DNA of 64,000 nt from Bradyrhizobium japonicum USDA 6 (GTDB lineage: Bacteria; Pseudomonadota; Alphaproteobacteria; Rhizobiales; Xanthobacteraceae): positions 1,652,001-1,716,000 of the forward strand of contig NC_017249.1 of assembly GCF_000284375.1 (NCBI RefSeq), read 5' to 3'. A program made the translations under genes and the position numbers. Shown here piece by piece: positions 32,937 to 41,412 of this stretch. Position 1 is the stretch's first letter. Each line of letters begins with the position of its first letter. The notes under the pieces are model-generated. The model did not search any database, was not told where the DNA came from, and saw only the letters and a list, made by a program, of their open reading frames with translations.

Positions 32937-33677
32937 ATGAAGATCGAAGACGTCCGCCGCACCGCTTATTCGATGCCGCTCACCAACCCGTCATTCCCGC
33001 CGGGGCCATATCGCTTCTTCGACCGCGAATATTTCGTCATCACCTACAGGACCGATCCCGAAGCCCTCGCCGCCATCGTGCCCGAGCCGCTTGAGGTGGC
33101 GGAGCCGGTGGTGAAATACGAGTTCATCCGCATGCCCGACTCGACCGGATTCGGCGACTACACCGAAACCGGGCAGGTGATCCCGGTCCGCCTCAAGGGC
33201 GAGGAGGGGGCCTACACCCACGCGATGTATCTGGACGACGAGGGACCGATCGCCGGCGGTCGCGAATTGTGGGGCTTTCCGAAGAAGCTGGCGCGGCCGA
33301 AGATCGAGGTCGAAAGCGACGTGCTGGTCGGCTCGCTGCATTACGGCTCGGTGCTCTGCGCCTCCGCGACGATGGGCTACAAGCACCGCAAGGTCGACCA
33401 TGACGTCGTGCTGAAGTCGATGAAGGCGCCGAACTTCATCCTGAAGCTCATTCCCCATGTCGACGGCAGCCCGCGGATCTGCGAGCTGGTGCGCTTCCAT
33501 CTCGAGGACATTACGCTGAAGGAAGCCTGGACCGGTCCGGCCGCACTCGGGCTGTTTCCTCACGCGCTCTGCGACGTCGCCCGTCTGCCGGTGCGCGAGG
33601 TGGTCTCGGCGCTGCATTTCAAGGCGGATTTGACGCTGGGGCTCGGCAGCGTCGCGTTCGATTACATGGCGAAATAG
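32937..33677 (+). CDS. adc: Acetoacetate decarboxylase
   Basis: The 246-residue enzyme decarboxylates acetoacetate to acetone and CO2 through a Schiff base. The catalytic Lys is Lys116 in [10 protein letters not shown], with the neighbouring Lys117 that tunes its pKa. The sequence resembles clostridial Adc along its whole length (for example DGSPRICEL and EAWTGPA). The ATG at 32937 is used; a start at 32925 would add four residues. In a PHA-making bacterium it could drain acetoacetate from polymer breakdown, which is inference. Confidence 0.93.
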   Translation: MKIEDVRRTAYSMPLTNPSFPPGPYRFFDREYFVITYRTDPEALAAIVPEPLEVAEPVVKYEFIRMPDSTGFGDYTETGQVIPVRLKGEEGAYTHAMYLDDEGPIAGGRELWGFPKKLARPKIEVESDVLVGSLHYGSVLCASATMGYKHRKVDHDVVLKSMKAPNFILKLIPHVDGSPRICELVRFHLEDITLKEAWTGPAALGLFPHALCDVARLPVREVVSALHFKADLTLGLGSVAFDYMAK

Positions 33678-33691
33678 GTCACGAAACGATA

Positions 33692-33716
33692 ATGCCCGGC
33701 ACGAAGCCGGGCATTT
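33692..33716. terminator. Bidirectional terminator between adc and homospermidine synthase
   Basis: AATGCCCGGC (33692-33701) pairs with GCCGGGCATT (33707-33716) around a five-base loop, between two convergent genes. Confidence 0.8.
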
Positions 33717-33740
33717 CGATCGTTCGAGTCCGTTGGGCGA

Positions 33741-35183
33741 TCAACGCACCAGGACATTCCGGAACTGCCAGGGATCGCTGGTGTCGATATCTTCCGGGAA
33801 CAGCCCCGGGCGATCCGTCAGCGGCGTCCAGTCGGTGTAGAAACCCTTCACCGGGCCGAGATACGGCAACTGGATTTCCAGCAGACGATCGAAATCCATC
33901 TCGTCGGCTTCGACGATGCCTTCGTTCGGGTTCTCCAGCGCCCACACCATGCCGCCGAGCACGGCGGAGGTCACCTGCAGGCCGGTGGCGTTCTGGTAGG
34001 GGGCGAGCCTGCGGGTCTCTTCGATCGAGAGCTGCGAGCCGTACCAATAGGCATTGTTGTCGTGGCCGAACAGCAGCACGCCGAGTTCGTCGATGCCGTC
34101 GACGATCTCGTTCTCGTCGAGGATGTGGTGCTTCTCCTGCATCTTCGCGGCGCGGCCGAACATTTCATGCAGCGACAGCACGGCATCGTCGGCCGGGTGA
34201 TAGGCATAGTGGCAGGTCGGCCGGTAGACCGCCGTGCCGGATGCGTCGCGCACCGTGAAGTAATCGGAGATCGAGATCGACTCGTTGTGGGTGACGAGGA
34301 AGCCGTACTGCGCGCCGCGGGTCGGGCACCAGGTGCGCACGCGCGTGTTGGCGCCGGGCTGCATCAGATAGATGGCGGCGCCGCAGCCGGCTTCGTGGGT
34401 CCGCGCATTCTCGGGCATCCATTTTTCATGGGTGCCCCAGCCGAGCTCGGATGGCTGCACGCCTTCCGACAGGAAGCCTTCCACTGACCAAGTGTTGACG
34501 AAGACGTCAGGCTCTTTCGGCGACTTGGAGCGCTGGGTGTCGCGTTCGGCGATGTGGATGCCCTTGATGCCGGCCTGCCGCATCAAATCGGCCCACTCGG
34601 CCCTGGTCTTCGGCTTGGGGGCATTGAGCTTCAGATCGGCGGCGACATTGAGCAGCGCCTGCTTGACGAAAAAGGAGACCATGCCGGGATTGGCGCCGCA
34701 GCAGGAGACGGCCGTCGTCGAGCCGGCGGGGCGCGCCTTCTTGGCGGCCAGCGTCACTTCGCGCAGGGCGTAGTTGGAGCGCGCTTCCGGGCCCTTCGAG
34801 GAATCGAAATAGAAGCCGAGCCAGGGCTCGTTGACGGTGTCGATGTAGAGAGCGCCCAGCTCGTTGCAGAGCTCCATGATGTCGGTGGAGCCGGTATCGA
34901 CCGAGAGATTGACGCAGAAGCCCTGGCCGCCGCCTTCGGTGAGCAGCGGGGTCAGCAACTCCCGGTAATTGTCCCTGGTCACGGCCTTCTGGATGAAGCG
35001 GACGTTCTGCTTCTCGCAATGCGCCTTGCGGCCCTCGTCCTTGGGATCGATCACGGTGACGCGCGACTTGTCGTAATCGAGATGCCGCTCGATCATCGGC
35101 AGCGTGCCTTTGCCGATGGAGCCGAAGCCGACCATGACGATGGGACCAGTGATCTTCGCGTAGATCTGCGAGGGGTGGCTCAT
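33741..35183 (-). CDS. hss: Homospermidine synthase
   Basis: The 480-residue NAD-dependent enzyme joins two putrescines (or putrescine and spermidine) to give sym-homospermidine. It has a Rossmann start (IVMVGFGSIGKGTLPMIER) and the bacterial Hss-type body, with NPGMVSFFVKQAL and VYRPTCHYAYHP. The ATG at 35183, with GGAG upstream, is preferred over a TTG at 35216. It ends the polyamine module, following RidA on the same strand. Length is normal for bacterial Hss. Confidence 0.93.
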   Translation of the reverse strand: MSHPSQIYAKITGPIVMVGFGSIGKGTLPMIERHLDYDKSRVTVIDPKDEGRKAHCEKQNVRFIQKAVTRDNYRELLTPLLTEGGGQGFCVNLSVDTGSTDIMELCNELGALYIDTVNEPWLGFYFDSSKGPEARSNYALREVTLAAKKARPAGSTTAVSCCGANPGMVSFFVKQALLNVAADLKLNAPKPKTRAEWADLMRQAGIKGIHIAERDTQRSKSPKEPDVFVNTWSVEGFLSEGVQPSELGWGTHEKWMPENARTHEAGCGAAIYLMQPGANTRVRTWCPTRGAQYGFLVTHNESISISDYFTVRDASGTAVYRPTCHYAYHPADDAVLSLHEMFGRAAKMQEKHHILDENEIVDGIDELGVLLFGHDNNAYWYGSQLSIEETRRLAPYQNATGLQVTSAVLGGMVWALENPNEGIVEADEMDFDRLLEIQLPYLGPVKGFYTDWTPLTDRPGLFPEDIDTSDPWQFRNVLVR

Positions 35184-35228
35184 GGGATGGTTTCTCCGGA
35201 ACGTGCTGGCAGACAAAGAGTGGGTGGA

Positions 35229-35618
35229 TCAGGCGCTGCGGCGCTTGGCGGTGACTTCGATCTCGACCTTCATCTCGGGCTTGGCGAGGGCGGAGACGAC
35301 GAGCAGTGTCGCAGCCGGCCTGATGTCGCCGAGAACCTCGCCGCAGACGGCGAAGTGGGCATCGATGGTGCTGGCGTCGGTGACGTAGTAGGTCGCACGG
35401 ACGATATCGGCCATCTCGAATCCGCCCTCCTTCAGGGCGGCTTCGATGGTCTTGAAGCAGTTGCGTGACTGGCTCGTGACATCGGATGGCATCGTCATCG
35501 TCGTGTAGTCATAGCCGGTGGTTCCGGCGACAAAGGCGAACTCGCCGTCGATCACGGCGCGGCTGTAGCCGACGGTCTTCTCGAGAGGAGAGCCGGTGGA
35601 GATCAGGCGACGGGACAT
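35229..35618 (-). CDS. RidA-family reactive intermediate deaminase
   Basis: The 129-residue YjgF/RidA-like protein is longer at its start than RidA itself (MSRRLISTGSPLEKTVGYSR). Typical positions include VAGTTGYDYTT near residue 30 and IVRATYYVTD. The active-site Arg of true RidA (RPxA motif) reads IRPAATLLVV, so it is conserved. It may hydrolyse enamine/imine by-products of PLP enzymes such as the decarboxylase upstream. Confidence 0.88.
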   Translation of the reverse strand: MSRRLISTGSPLEKTVGYSRAVIDGEFAFVAGTTGYDYTTMTMPSDVTSQSRNCFKTIEAALKEGGFEMADIVRATYYVTDASTIDAHFAVCGEVLGDIRPAATLLVVSALAKPEMKVEIEVTAKRRSA

Positions 35619-35753
35619 GGTCGTGGGCCTCGACTGAAGGGGGTGTTTGGCGGGTTAAAGGGCGTTTCTCAGGCCCGCGCAACCCCAAAGGAACGGGCAC
35701 GCGCGGGCATCGCCGCGGATGGCGGCTTAAGTGGTCGCCATCATGGCGATCCC

Positions 35754-36341
35754 TTAGGCCGCGTGCGCCTGGAGGGCGCGAACTACCCTCCGCTTGGGCA
35801 GGACCGCACCGGTCGGGACGATCATTCCCTCAACGCCATCCAGCGCACCGGCCTGGAATTCGATCGCCAGCAGGCGATCGCGCTCGAACGGGCCGGGCAG
35901 CATCAATGCGCCGGTCTTCTCGGGCGAGAAGCCGAAGCGGACGTAATAGGGGGCATCGCCGAGCAGGATGACGGCGGCATGCCCGCGCGCCCGGGCGGCG
36001 GCCAGCGCTTGTTGCATCAGCGCGGCGCCGATCCCGAGCTCGCGGAAGGCAGGGTCCACCGCCAGCGGTCCGAGGACCAGAGCGGGCCTGCCTCCGGCGC
36101 TGACGTGCCACAGCCGCACGGTTCCCACGAGTGTCCCCTCGCGCACAGCCGACAGGGCAAGGCCCGCGGCAGGTGCACGTCCGTCGCGCAGGCGCTGGCA
36201 GGTGCGGTCATGGCGGTTCTCGCCAAAGCTTGCATCCAGCAGCGCTTCACGGGCGGCGACGTCGGCAGCGCGTTCCGCACGGATCGCGAACGGAGCGGCT
36301 TTCGAAGTGAGGGCGACTTGTGGCTTCCGAAAAGCAGTCAT
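35754..36341 (-). CDS. GNAT-family N-acetyltransferase
   Basis: The 195-residue acetyltransferase has motif A as VDPAFRELGIGAALMQQAL and motif B near YYVRFGFSPE. The YhbS-like layout fits the family. It lies between ornithine decarboxylase and RidA, so a polyamine or small amine substrate is plausible. Confidence 0.82.
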   Translation of the reverse strand: MTAFRKPQVALTSKAAPFAIRAERAADVAAREALLDASFGENRHDRTCQRLRDGRAPAAGLALSAVREGTLVGTVRLWHVSAGGRPALVLGPLAVDPAFRELGIGAALMQQALAAARARGHAAVILLGDAPYYVRFGFSPEKTGALMLPGPFERDRLLAIEFQAGALDGVEGMIVPTGAVLPKRRVVRALQAHAA

Positions 36342-36486
36342 GGCGCGTCAGTCCCCGCTTGAACCCGCGTGCGAGAAGCACGCCGGCTCAAGACGTCGTC
36401 AGAATGGCAATGTCAGGAAGGGAGCCGGCGGACCGGCTCCCGGGTTCGTCAGGCCTCAGAACGAGAGGCGGATCAGATGCGGCAAA

Positions 36487-37629
36487 TCAGATGTGGTACG
36501 TCTTCAGCGGCGGGATGCCGTTGAACGCCACCGACGAGTAGGTCGACGTATAGGCCCCGGTGCCTTCGATCAGCAGCTTGTCGCCGATCTCGAGCGTAAC
36601 GGGAAGCGGATACGGGGTCTTCTCGTACAGCACGTCGGCGCTGTCGCAGGTCGGGCCCGCGAGCACGCACGGCGTCATGTCCGCGCCGTCATGCGGGGTG
36701 CGGATGGCGTAACGGATCGACTCGTCCATCGTCTCGGCGAGACCGCCGAACTTGCCGATGTCGAGATAGACCCAGCGCACCTCGTCATCGTCGCTCTTCT
36801 TCGAGATGAGCACGACTTCGGATTCGATGATGCCGGCGTTGCCCACCATGCCGCGGCCCGGCTCGATGATGGTCTCCGGAATCTGGTTGCCGAAGTGCTT
36901 GCGCAGCGCGCGGAAGATCGAGCGGCCGTAGGTCACGACCGGCGGCACGTCCTTCAGGTACTTGGTCGGGAAGCCGCCGCCCATGTTGACCATGGTCAGG
37001 TTGATGCCGCGCTCGGCGCAGTCGCGGAATACCTGCGAGGCCATCGCCAGCGCACGGTCCCACGCCTTCACCTTGCGCTGCTGCGAGCCGACATGGAAGG
37101 AGATGCCGCAGGGCTCCAGGCCCAGGCGCTTGGCGACGTCGAGCACCTCGACGGCCATCTCCGGGTCGCAGCCGAACTTGCGCGACAGCGGCCACTCGGC
37201 GCCGGCGCAGTCATAGAGGATGCGGCAGAACACCTTCGCGCCGGGAGCGGCACGGGCGATCTTCTCGACCTCGGCGGCGCAATCCACGGCGAAAAGCCGG
37301 ATGCCGAGCGCGAAGGCGCGCGCGATGTCGCGCTCCTTCTTGATCGTGTTGCCGAAGGAGATGCGGTCGGGCGTCGCACCCGCGGCCAGCGCCATCTCGA
37401 TCTCGGCGACCGTCGCAGTGTCGAAGCAGGAGCCCATGGACGCGAGCAGCGCCAGCACTTCCGGCGCCGGGTTCGCCTTGACGGCGTAGAACACGCGGCT
37501 GTCGGGCAGCGCCTTGGCGAAGGTCTGGTAATTGTCGCGCACGACCTCGAGGTCGACGACGAGGCACGGCTCGGTGTCGAGGCCCTCGCTGCGGCGGTTG
37601 CGCAGGAATTCCTGAATACGTTCGGTCAT
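36487..37629 (-). CDS. Ornithine/lysine decarboxylase, fold-type III
   Basis: The 380-residue PLP enzyme of the alanine-racemase-like fold makes putrescine (or cadaverine). PLP Lys51 lies in FYAVKANP, then HVGSQ (179-183), phosphate-binding GGGF and EPGR (256-259), and the partner-subunit Cys328 in GPTCDSADV. It matches eukaryotic-type ODC as in many alphaproteobacteria. A leader of about 500 bases with many stem-loops precedes it. It supplies putrescine for homospermidine synthase encoded downstream on the same strand. Confidence 0.93.
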   Translation of the reverse strand: MTERIQEFLRNRRSEGLDTEPCLVVDLEVVRDNYQTFAKALPDSRVFYAVKANPAPEVLALLASMGSCFDTATVAEIEMALAAGATPDRISFGNTIKKERDIARAFALGIRLFAVDCAAEVEKIARAAPGAKVFCRILYDCAGAEWPLSRKFGCDPEMAVEVLDVAKRLGLEPCGISFHVGSQQRKVKAWDRALAMASQVFRDCAERGINLTMVNMGGGFPTKYLKDVPPVVTYGRSIFRALRKHFGNQIPETIIEPGRGMVGNAGIIESEVVLISKKSDDDEVRWVYLDIGKFGGLAETMDESIRYAIRTPHDGADMTPCVLAGPTCDSADVLYEKTPYPLPVTLEIGDKLLIEGTGAYTSTYSSVAFNGIPPLKTYHI

Positions 37630-37639
37630 AGCACTCTCC

Positions 37640-38138
37640 CAAACGGCCCAGCGACGGGGATCCGTTCAAAAAATGTCGTCGGATAAGAGCGCTCCGGCCA
37701 GATCGCGCGATGGAGGCGCGACGAGCCAAAGACTCAAACCAGACTGTGCTGCCGTGGATTGGTTGGGATTGTTCCCGCCCGCACACCTGGCAATGAAGGA
37801 CAAGCCTTTTCAGTAGCCCGCGCCGGCGTTGGACCGCCGGTAGAGACCAAAAAAGCCCGATCCGTCGTTGCTTTAAGTCGCGTCCCCCGTTGAGAGCGGG
37901 GTGCGCCGGTTCGCCTCCGGCTGCCAGTCACGGTTGCAAAAAGTGAAGTCACCTTCGACATGGCATCTCTTTGAGAGAGATGCTGGACGCTCCGGGTTTG
38001 CTTCCTCGTCCGACCTTTCGGTCGACTTCCGCACTTCCGAAGAGCCCCTCGGCTTCTTCACCCCTTGGCGGCTGTCCGGCCTCTTGTCCGGATACCTACC
38101 GACTGACACACGACCACAGGCACGTGCGAAATTGGGCA
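37640..38138 (-). promoter_or_regulatory. speF-type cis-regulatory leader RNA
   Basis: A long leader of about 500 bases runs from a likely start near 38138 to the decarboxylase ATG. It contains clear stem-loops: CGACC TTTC GGTCG (38011-38024), GCATCTCT with AGAGATGC (37963-37983), CCCCG with CGGGG and CCGG pairs near 37890-37920. A leader of this position, length and host is the speF motif, described upstream of alphaproteobacterial ornithine decarboxylase genes. A U-rich run near 37850 (minus TTTTTT) may mark an attenuator. Boundaries are approximate. Confidence 0.65.
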
Positions 38139-38144
38139 AGAGCG

Positions 38145-38173
38145 CACATAAGCGTTTTGACTCAGCTTCGCAA
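38145..38173 (-). promoter_or_regulatory. Candidate sigma-70 promoter of the decarboxylase leader
   Basis: On the minus strand TTGCGA (38173-38168) and TATGTG (38150-38145) are separated by 17 bases. Transcription would start near 38138. Confidence 0.4.
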
Positions 38174-38300
38174 GAATTTTTTTAGGCTGAGGACAGAATT
38201 GCCTAACATCTGCTTGCGCGGTGTTGCGCGAGCGACGCGGAAGATGAACGCGCGTTAAGTTTTTTCAGCCGTGCGCGCGTCTTGCGCGCGCGAGGAAGCG

Positions 38301-38555
38301 TCAGCGGCGCTTCGTGAACGGCTCGACGCGCTGCGCAGCGCGGATGAACGCGGTCATCACGAGCACGCCGAGCGCGAACAGCGCGGCCTGCAGGATGTGC
38401 GTGCCCTGATCGCCGAGTCCGAACAGGATCGCGAGCGCCCAGCCGCCGGCGAACGCGGCGCCGAACACCTCGGCGCCGATCAGGATGGCGGCGCTGACGA
38501 CAGTGATGACGCTCGGCCAGACGATCTGACGGGAAGAGGAGGCAGGCGCGTTCAT
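38301..38555 (-). CDS. Hypothetical membrane protein
   Basis: The 84-residue product from ATG 38555 (MNAPASSSRQIVWPSVITVV) has two hydrophobic segments (about 12-33 and 40-68) and a basic tail (RVEPFTKRR). The preceding 40 codons of open frame look non-coding. It has no known domain and probably forms a two-helix inner-membrane protein. It is divergent from the M3 peptidase gene. Confidence 0.6.
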   Translation of the reverse strand: MNAPASSSRQIVWPSVITVVSAAILIGAEVFGAAFAGGWALAILFGLGDQGTHILQAALFALGVLVMTAFIRAAQRVEPFTKRR

Positions 38556-38692
38556 GAGCTCTGGGGTCCGTGGTTTCGAGGGCCGCAATCTCCCCGAAAA
38601 GGCGGCCGGGAGCAAGGGCAAATGGCCCAAAAAAGCCCCATCGCGTGCTATAGCTGACCCCAACAATCGAGCCACAAAAACCGGGACTTGCG

Positions 38693-40774
38693 ATGTCAGA
38701 CCCCCGCCAAACCACGGACCCCGAGACCAACCCGCTGCTGAAGGCCTGGGTGACGCCGTTTGCGACCCCGCCCTTCGACGAGCTCAAGCCCGAGCACTTT
38801 CTGCCGGCCTTCGAGCAGGCCTTCGCCGATCACTCCGCCGAGGTTGCGGCGATCACCAACGATCCGGCGGCCGCCGACTTCGCCAACACTATCACGGCGC
38901 TGGAGCGCTCCGGCAAGCTCCTCACCAAGGTCGCGGCGGTCTTCTACGACCTCGTCTCGGCGCATTCCAACCCGGCCATCCTGGAGATCGACAAGGAGGT
39001 CTCCTTGCGGATGGCGCGGCACTGGAATCCGATCATGATGAACGCCGTGCTGTTTGGTCGCATCGCCCATCTGCACGAGAACCGCGCCGGTCTTGGTCTT
39101 TCGCCCGAGCAGCTCCGCCTGCTGGAGCGCACCTACACCCGCTTCCATCGTTCCGGCGCCGGCCTCTCCGAAGAGGCCAAGGCGCGGATGGCGGAGATCA
39201 ACGAGAAGCTCGCCCAACTCGGCACCAGCTTCAGCCACCACCTGCTCGGCGACGAGCAGGAGTGGTTCATGGAGCTGGGGGAGGCCGACCGCGAGGGCCT
39301 GCCGGAGAGCTTCGTTGCGGCAGCCAAGGCTGCGGCGGAAGAGCGCGGCATGGAAGGTAAGGCCATCGTGACGCTGTCGCGTTCCTCGACCGAGCCGTTC
39401 CTGAAGAGCTCGGCCCGCCGTGACCTGCGCGAGAAGGTCTACAAGGCCTTCACGGCGCGGGGCGACAACGGCAATGCCAACGACAACAACGGCACCATCG
39501 TCGAGATCCTGAAGCTGCGCGAGGAGAGCGCCAAGCTTCTGGGCTATCCGACCTTCGCTGCCTACCGGCTCGAGGATTCCATGGCCAAGACGCCTGATGC
39601 GGTGCGCGGCCTGCTGGAGCGGGTCTGGAAGCCGGCGCGGGCGCGCGCGCTCGCCGACCGCGACGAGATGCAGGCGTTGATCACGGAAGAGGGCGCCAAT
39701 TTCAAGCTCGCGCCCTGGGACTGGCGCTTCTATGCCGAAAAACTCCGCCTCCAGCGCGCCAATTTCGACGACGCCGCGATCAAGCCGTATCTCACGCTCG
39801 ATCACATGATCGCTGCTGCCTTCGACTGCGCCACCCGCCTGTTCGGCGTCACCTTCGAGGAGCGCAAGGATGTGCCGGCCTGGCACCCTGATGTCCGGGT
39901 CTGGGAGGTGAAGGGGCCGGACGGCAAGCACAAGGCGCTGTTCTACGGCGACTACTACGCCCGGCCGTCGAAGCGCTCCGGCGCCTGGATGACCTCGCTG
40001 CGCGACCAACAAAAACTGGATGGCGAGATCGCGCCGCTCGTCATCAATGTCTGCAACTTCGCCAAGGGCGCGAACGGCGAGCCCTCGCTGCTCTCGCCCG
40101 ACGATGCCCGGACCCTGTTCCACGAGTTCGGCCACGGCCTGCACGGCATGCTCTCCAATGTGACCTATCCGTCACTCTCGGGCACCGCGGTGTTCACCGA
40201 CTTCGTCGAGCTGCCCTCCCAGCTCTACGAGCACTGGCAGGAGCGGCCGGAGGTGCTGCAGCAGTTCGCCCGCCACTACCAGACCGGCGTGCCGCTGCCG
40301 GACGATCTGCTCCGGCGCTTCCTCGCCGCGCGAAAGTTCAACCAGGGTTTTGCCACGGTCGAGTTCGTCTCCTCGGCGCTTGTCGATCTCGAATTCCACA
40401 CCCAGCCGGCCTCTGCCGCGCAGGATGTCCGCGCCTTCGAGAAGAAGGAGCTGGAGAAGATCGGCATGCCCGAGGAGATCTCGCTGCGCCACCGCCCCAC
40501 CCAGTTCGGCCATATCTTCTCCGGCGACCATTATGCCTCCGGTTACTACAGCTACATGTGGTCCGAGGTGATGGACGCCGACGCCTTCGGCGCCTTCGAG
40601 GAGGCCGGCAACATCTTTGATCCCGCGGTGGCAAAACGCCTGCACGACGACATCTATTCGAGCGGCGGATCGGTCGATCCGGAAGCGGCCTATGAGGCCT
40701 TCCGCGGCCGTCCGCCGGAGCCCGACGCGCTGCTGCGCCGCCGCGGCCTGCTCGACGACGCCAAGGCGGCCTGA
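38693..40774 (+). CDS. M3-family oligopeptidase (oligopeptidase A / Dcp type)
   Basis: The 693-residue zinc metallopeptidase trims oligopeptides in the cytosol. The active site HEFGHGLHGML has His477, Glu478 and His481, with a downstream ligand in FVELPSQLYEHW. The length and motifs fit PrlC/Dcp. The stop overlaps the start of the next gene (TGATG at 40772-40776), so it is coupled to the metal genes that follow. Confidence 0.92.
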   Translation: MSDPRQTTDPETNPLLKAWVTPFATPPFDELKPEHFLPAFEQAFADHSAEVAAITNDPAAADFANTITALERSGKLLTKVAAVFYDLVSAHSNPAILEIDKEVSLRMARHWNPIMMNAVLFGRIAHLHENRAGLGLSPEQLRLLERTYTRFHRSGAGLSEEAKARMAEINEKLAQLGTSFSHHLLGDEQEWFMELGEADREGLPESFVAAAKAAAEERGMEGKAIVTLSRSSTEPFLKSSARRDLREKVYKAFTARGDNGNANDNNGTIVEILKLREESAKLLGYPTFAAYRLEDSMAKTPDAVRGLLERVWKPARARALADRDEMQALITEEGANFKLAPWDWRFYAEKLRLQRANFDDAAIKPYLTLDHMIAAAFDCATRLFGVTFEERKDVPAWHPDVRVWEVKGPDGKHKALFYGDYYARPSKRSGAWMTSLRDQQKLDGEIAPLVINVCNFAKGANGEPSLLSPDDARTLFHEFGHGLHGMLSNVTYPSLSGTAVFTDFVELPSQLYEHWQERPEVLQQFARHYQTGVPLPDDLLRRFLAARKFNQGFATVEFVSSALVDLEFHTQPASAAQDVRAFEKKELEKIGMPEEISLRHRPTQFGHIFSGDHYASGYYSYMWSEVMDADAFGAFEEAGNIFDPAVAKRLHDDIYSSGGSVDPEAAYEAFRGRPPEPDALLRRRGLLDDAKAA

Positions 40775-41412
40775 TGGGCATGCGTGCCCTGTTCGGCCTG
40801 TTGCTCGCCGCTGCGATGACGTTCGCAGCGGGCGTGGCGAGGGCGCATCCGCATGTCTGGATCACCGCGACCAGCGAGCTGCTCTACGCCGCCGACGGCA
40901 GCATTACCGGTGTCCGTCACGCCTGGACCTTCGACGACATGTTCTCGGCCTATGCGCTGCAGGGGCTCGAGAGCAAGACCAAGGGCGCTTACACCCGTGA
41001 AGAGTTGGGGCCGCTGGCGCAGACCAATGTCGAGTCGCTGAAGGAATACGCCTACTTCACCTTCGCGCGAGCCGACGGCAAGAAGGAACGTTTTAACGAG
41101 CCGGTCGACTACTTCCTCGACTACAAGGATACCGTGCTGACCCTGCACTTCACGCTGCCGCTGAAGAATCCGGTCAAGCCCAAGCAGCTGGTGCTCGAAG
41201 TGTTCGACCGTTCCTATTTCATCGACTTCCAGATGGCCAAGGACAATCCGGTCAAGCTGGTCGGGGCGCCCGCCGGCTGCCAGATGAAGCTCGATCGGCC
41301 CAGCGACGGCTCCGCCGCCGCGCAGAAGCTCAACGAGCAGACCTTCCTGAACGGTGAGAACTCGAATTTCGGCATGATGTTCGCCAACAAGATCACGGTG
41401 GATTGCCCTTGA
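40774..41412 (+). CDS. DUF1007 exported protein
   Basis: This 212-residue protein has signal peptide MGMRALFGLLLAAAMTFAAG. The mature start HPHVWITATSELLYAADGSI places two His at the new N-terminus, which could bind metal. DUF1007 proteins are typically encoded next to nickel/cobalt transporters, as here. It overlaps both its upstream and downstream neighbours, so it is expressed as part of the unit. It may chaperone the metal to or from the transporter. Confidence 0.88.
   Translation: MGMRALFGLLLAAAMTFAAGVARAHPHVWITATSELLYAADGSITGVRHAWTFDDMFSAYALQGLESKTKGAYTREELGPLAQTNVESLKEYAYFTFARADGKKERFNEPVDYFLDYKDTVLTLHFTLPLKNPVKPKQLVLEVFDRSYFIDFQMAKDNPVKLVGAPAGCQMKLDRPSDGSAAAQKLNEQTFLNGENSNFGMMFANKITVDCP

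Noticed and set aside
37873..38139. Upstream small gene inside the decarboxylase leader
   Set aside because: The frame starts at TTG with no ribosome site, and the product tracks the stem-loops rather than a protein pattern.
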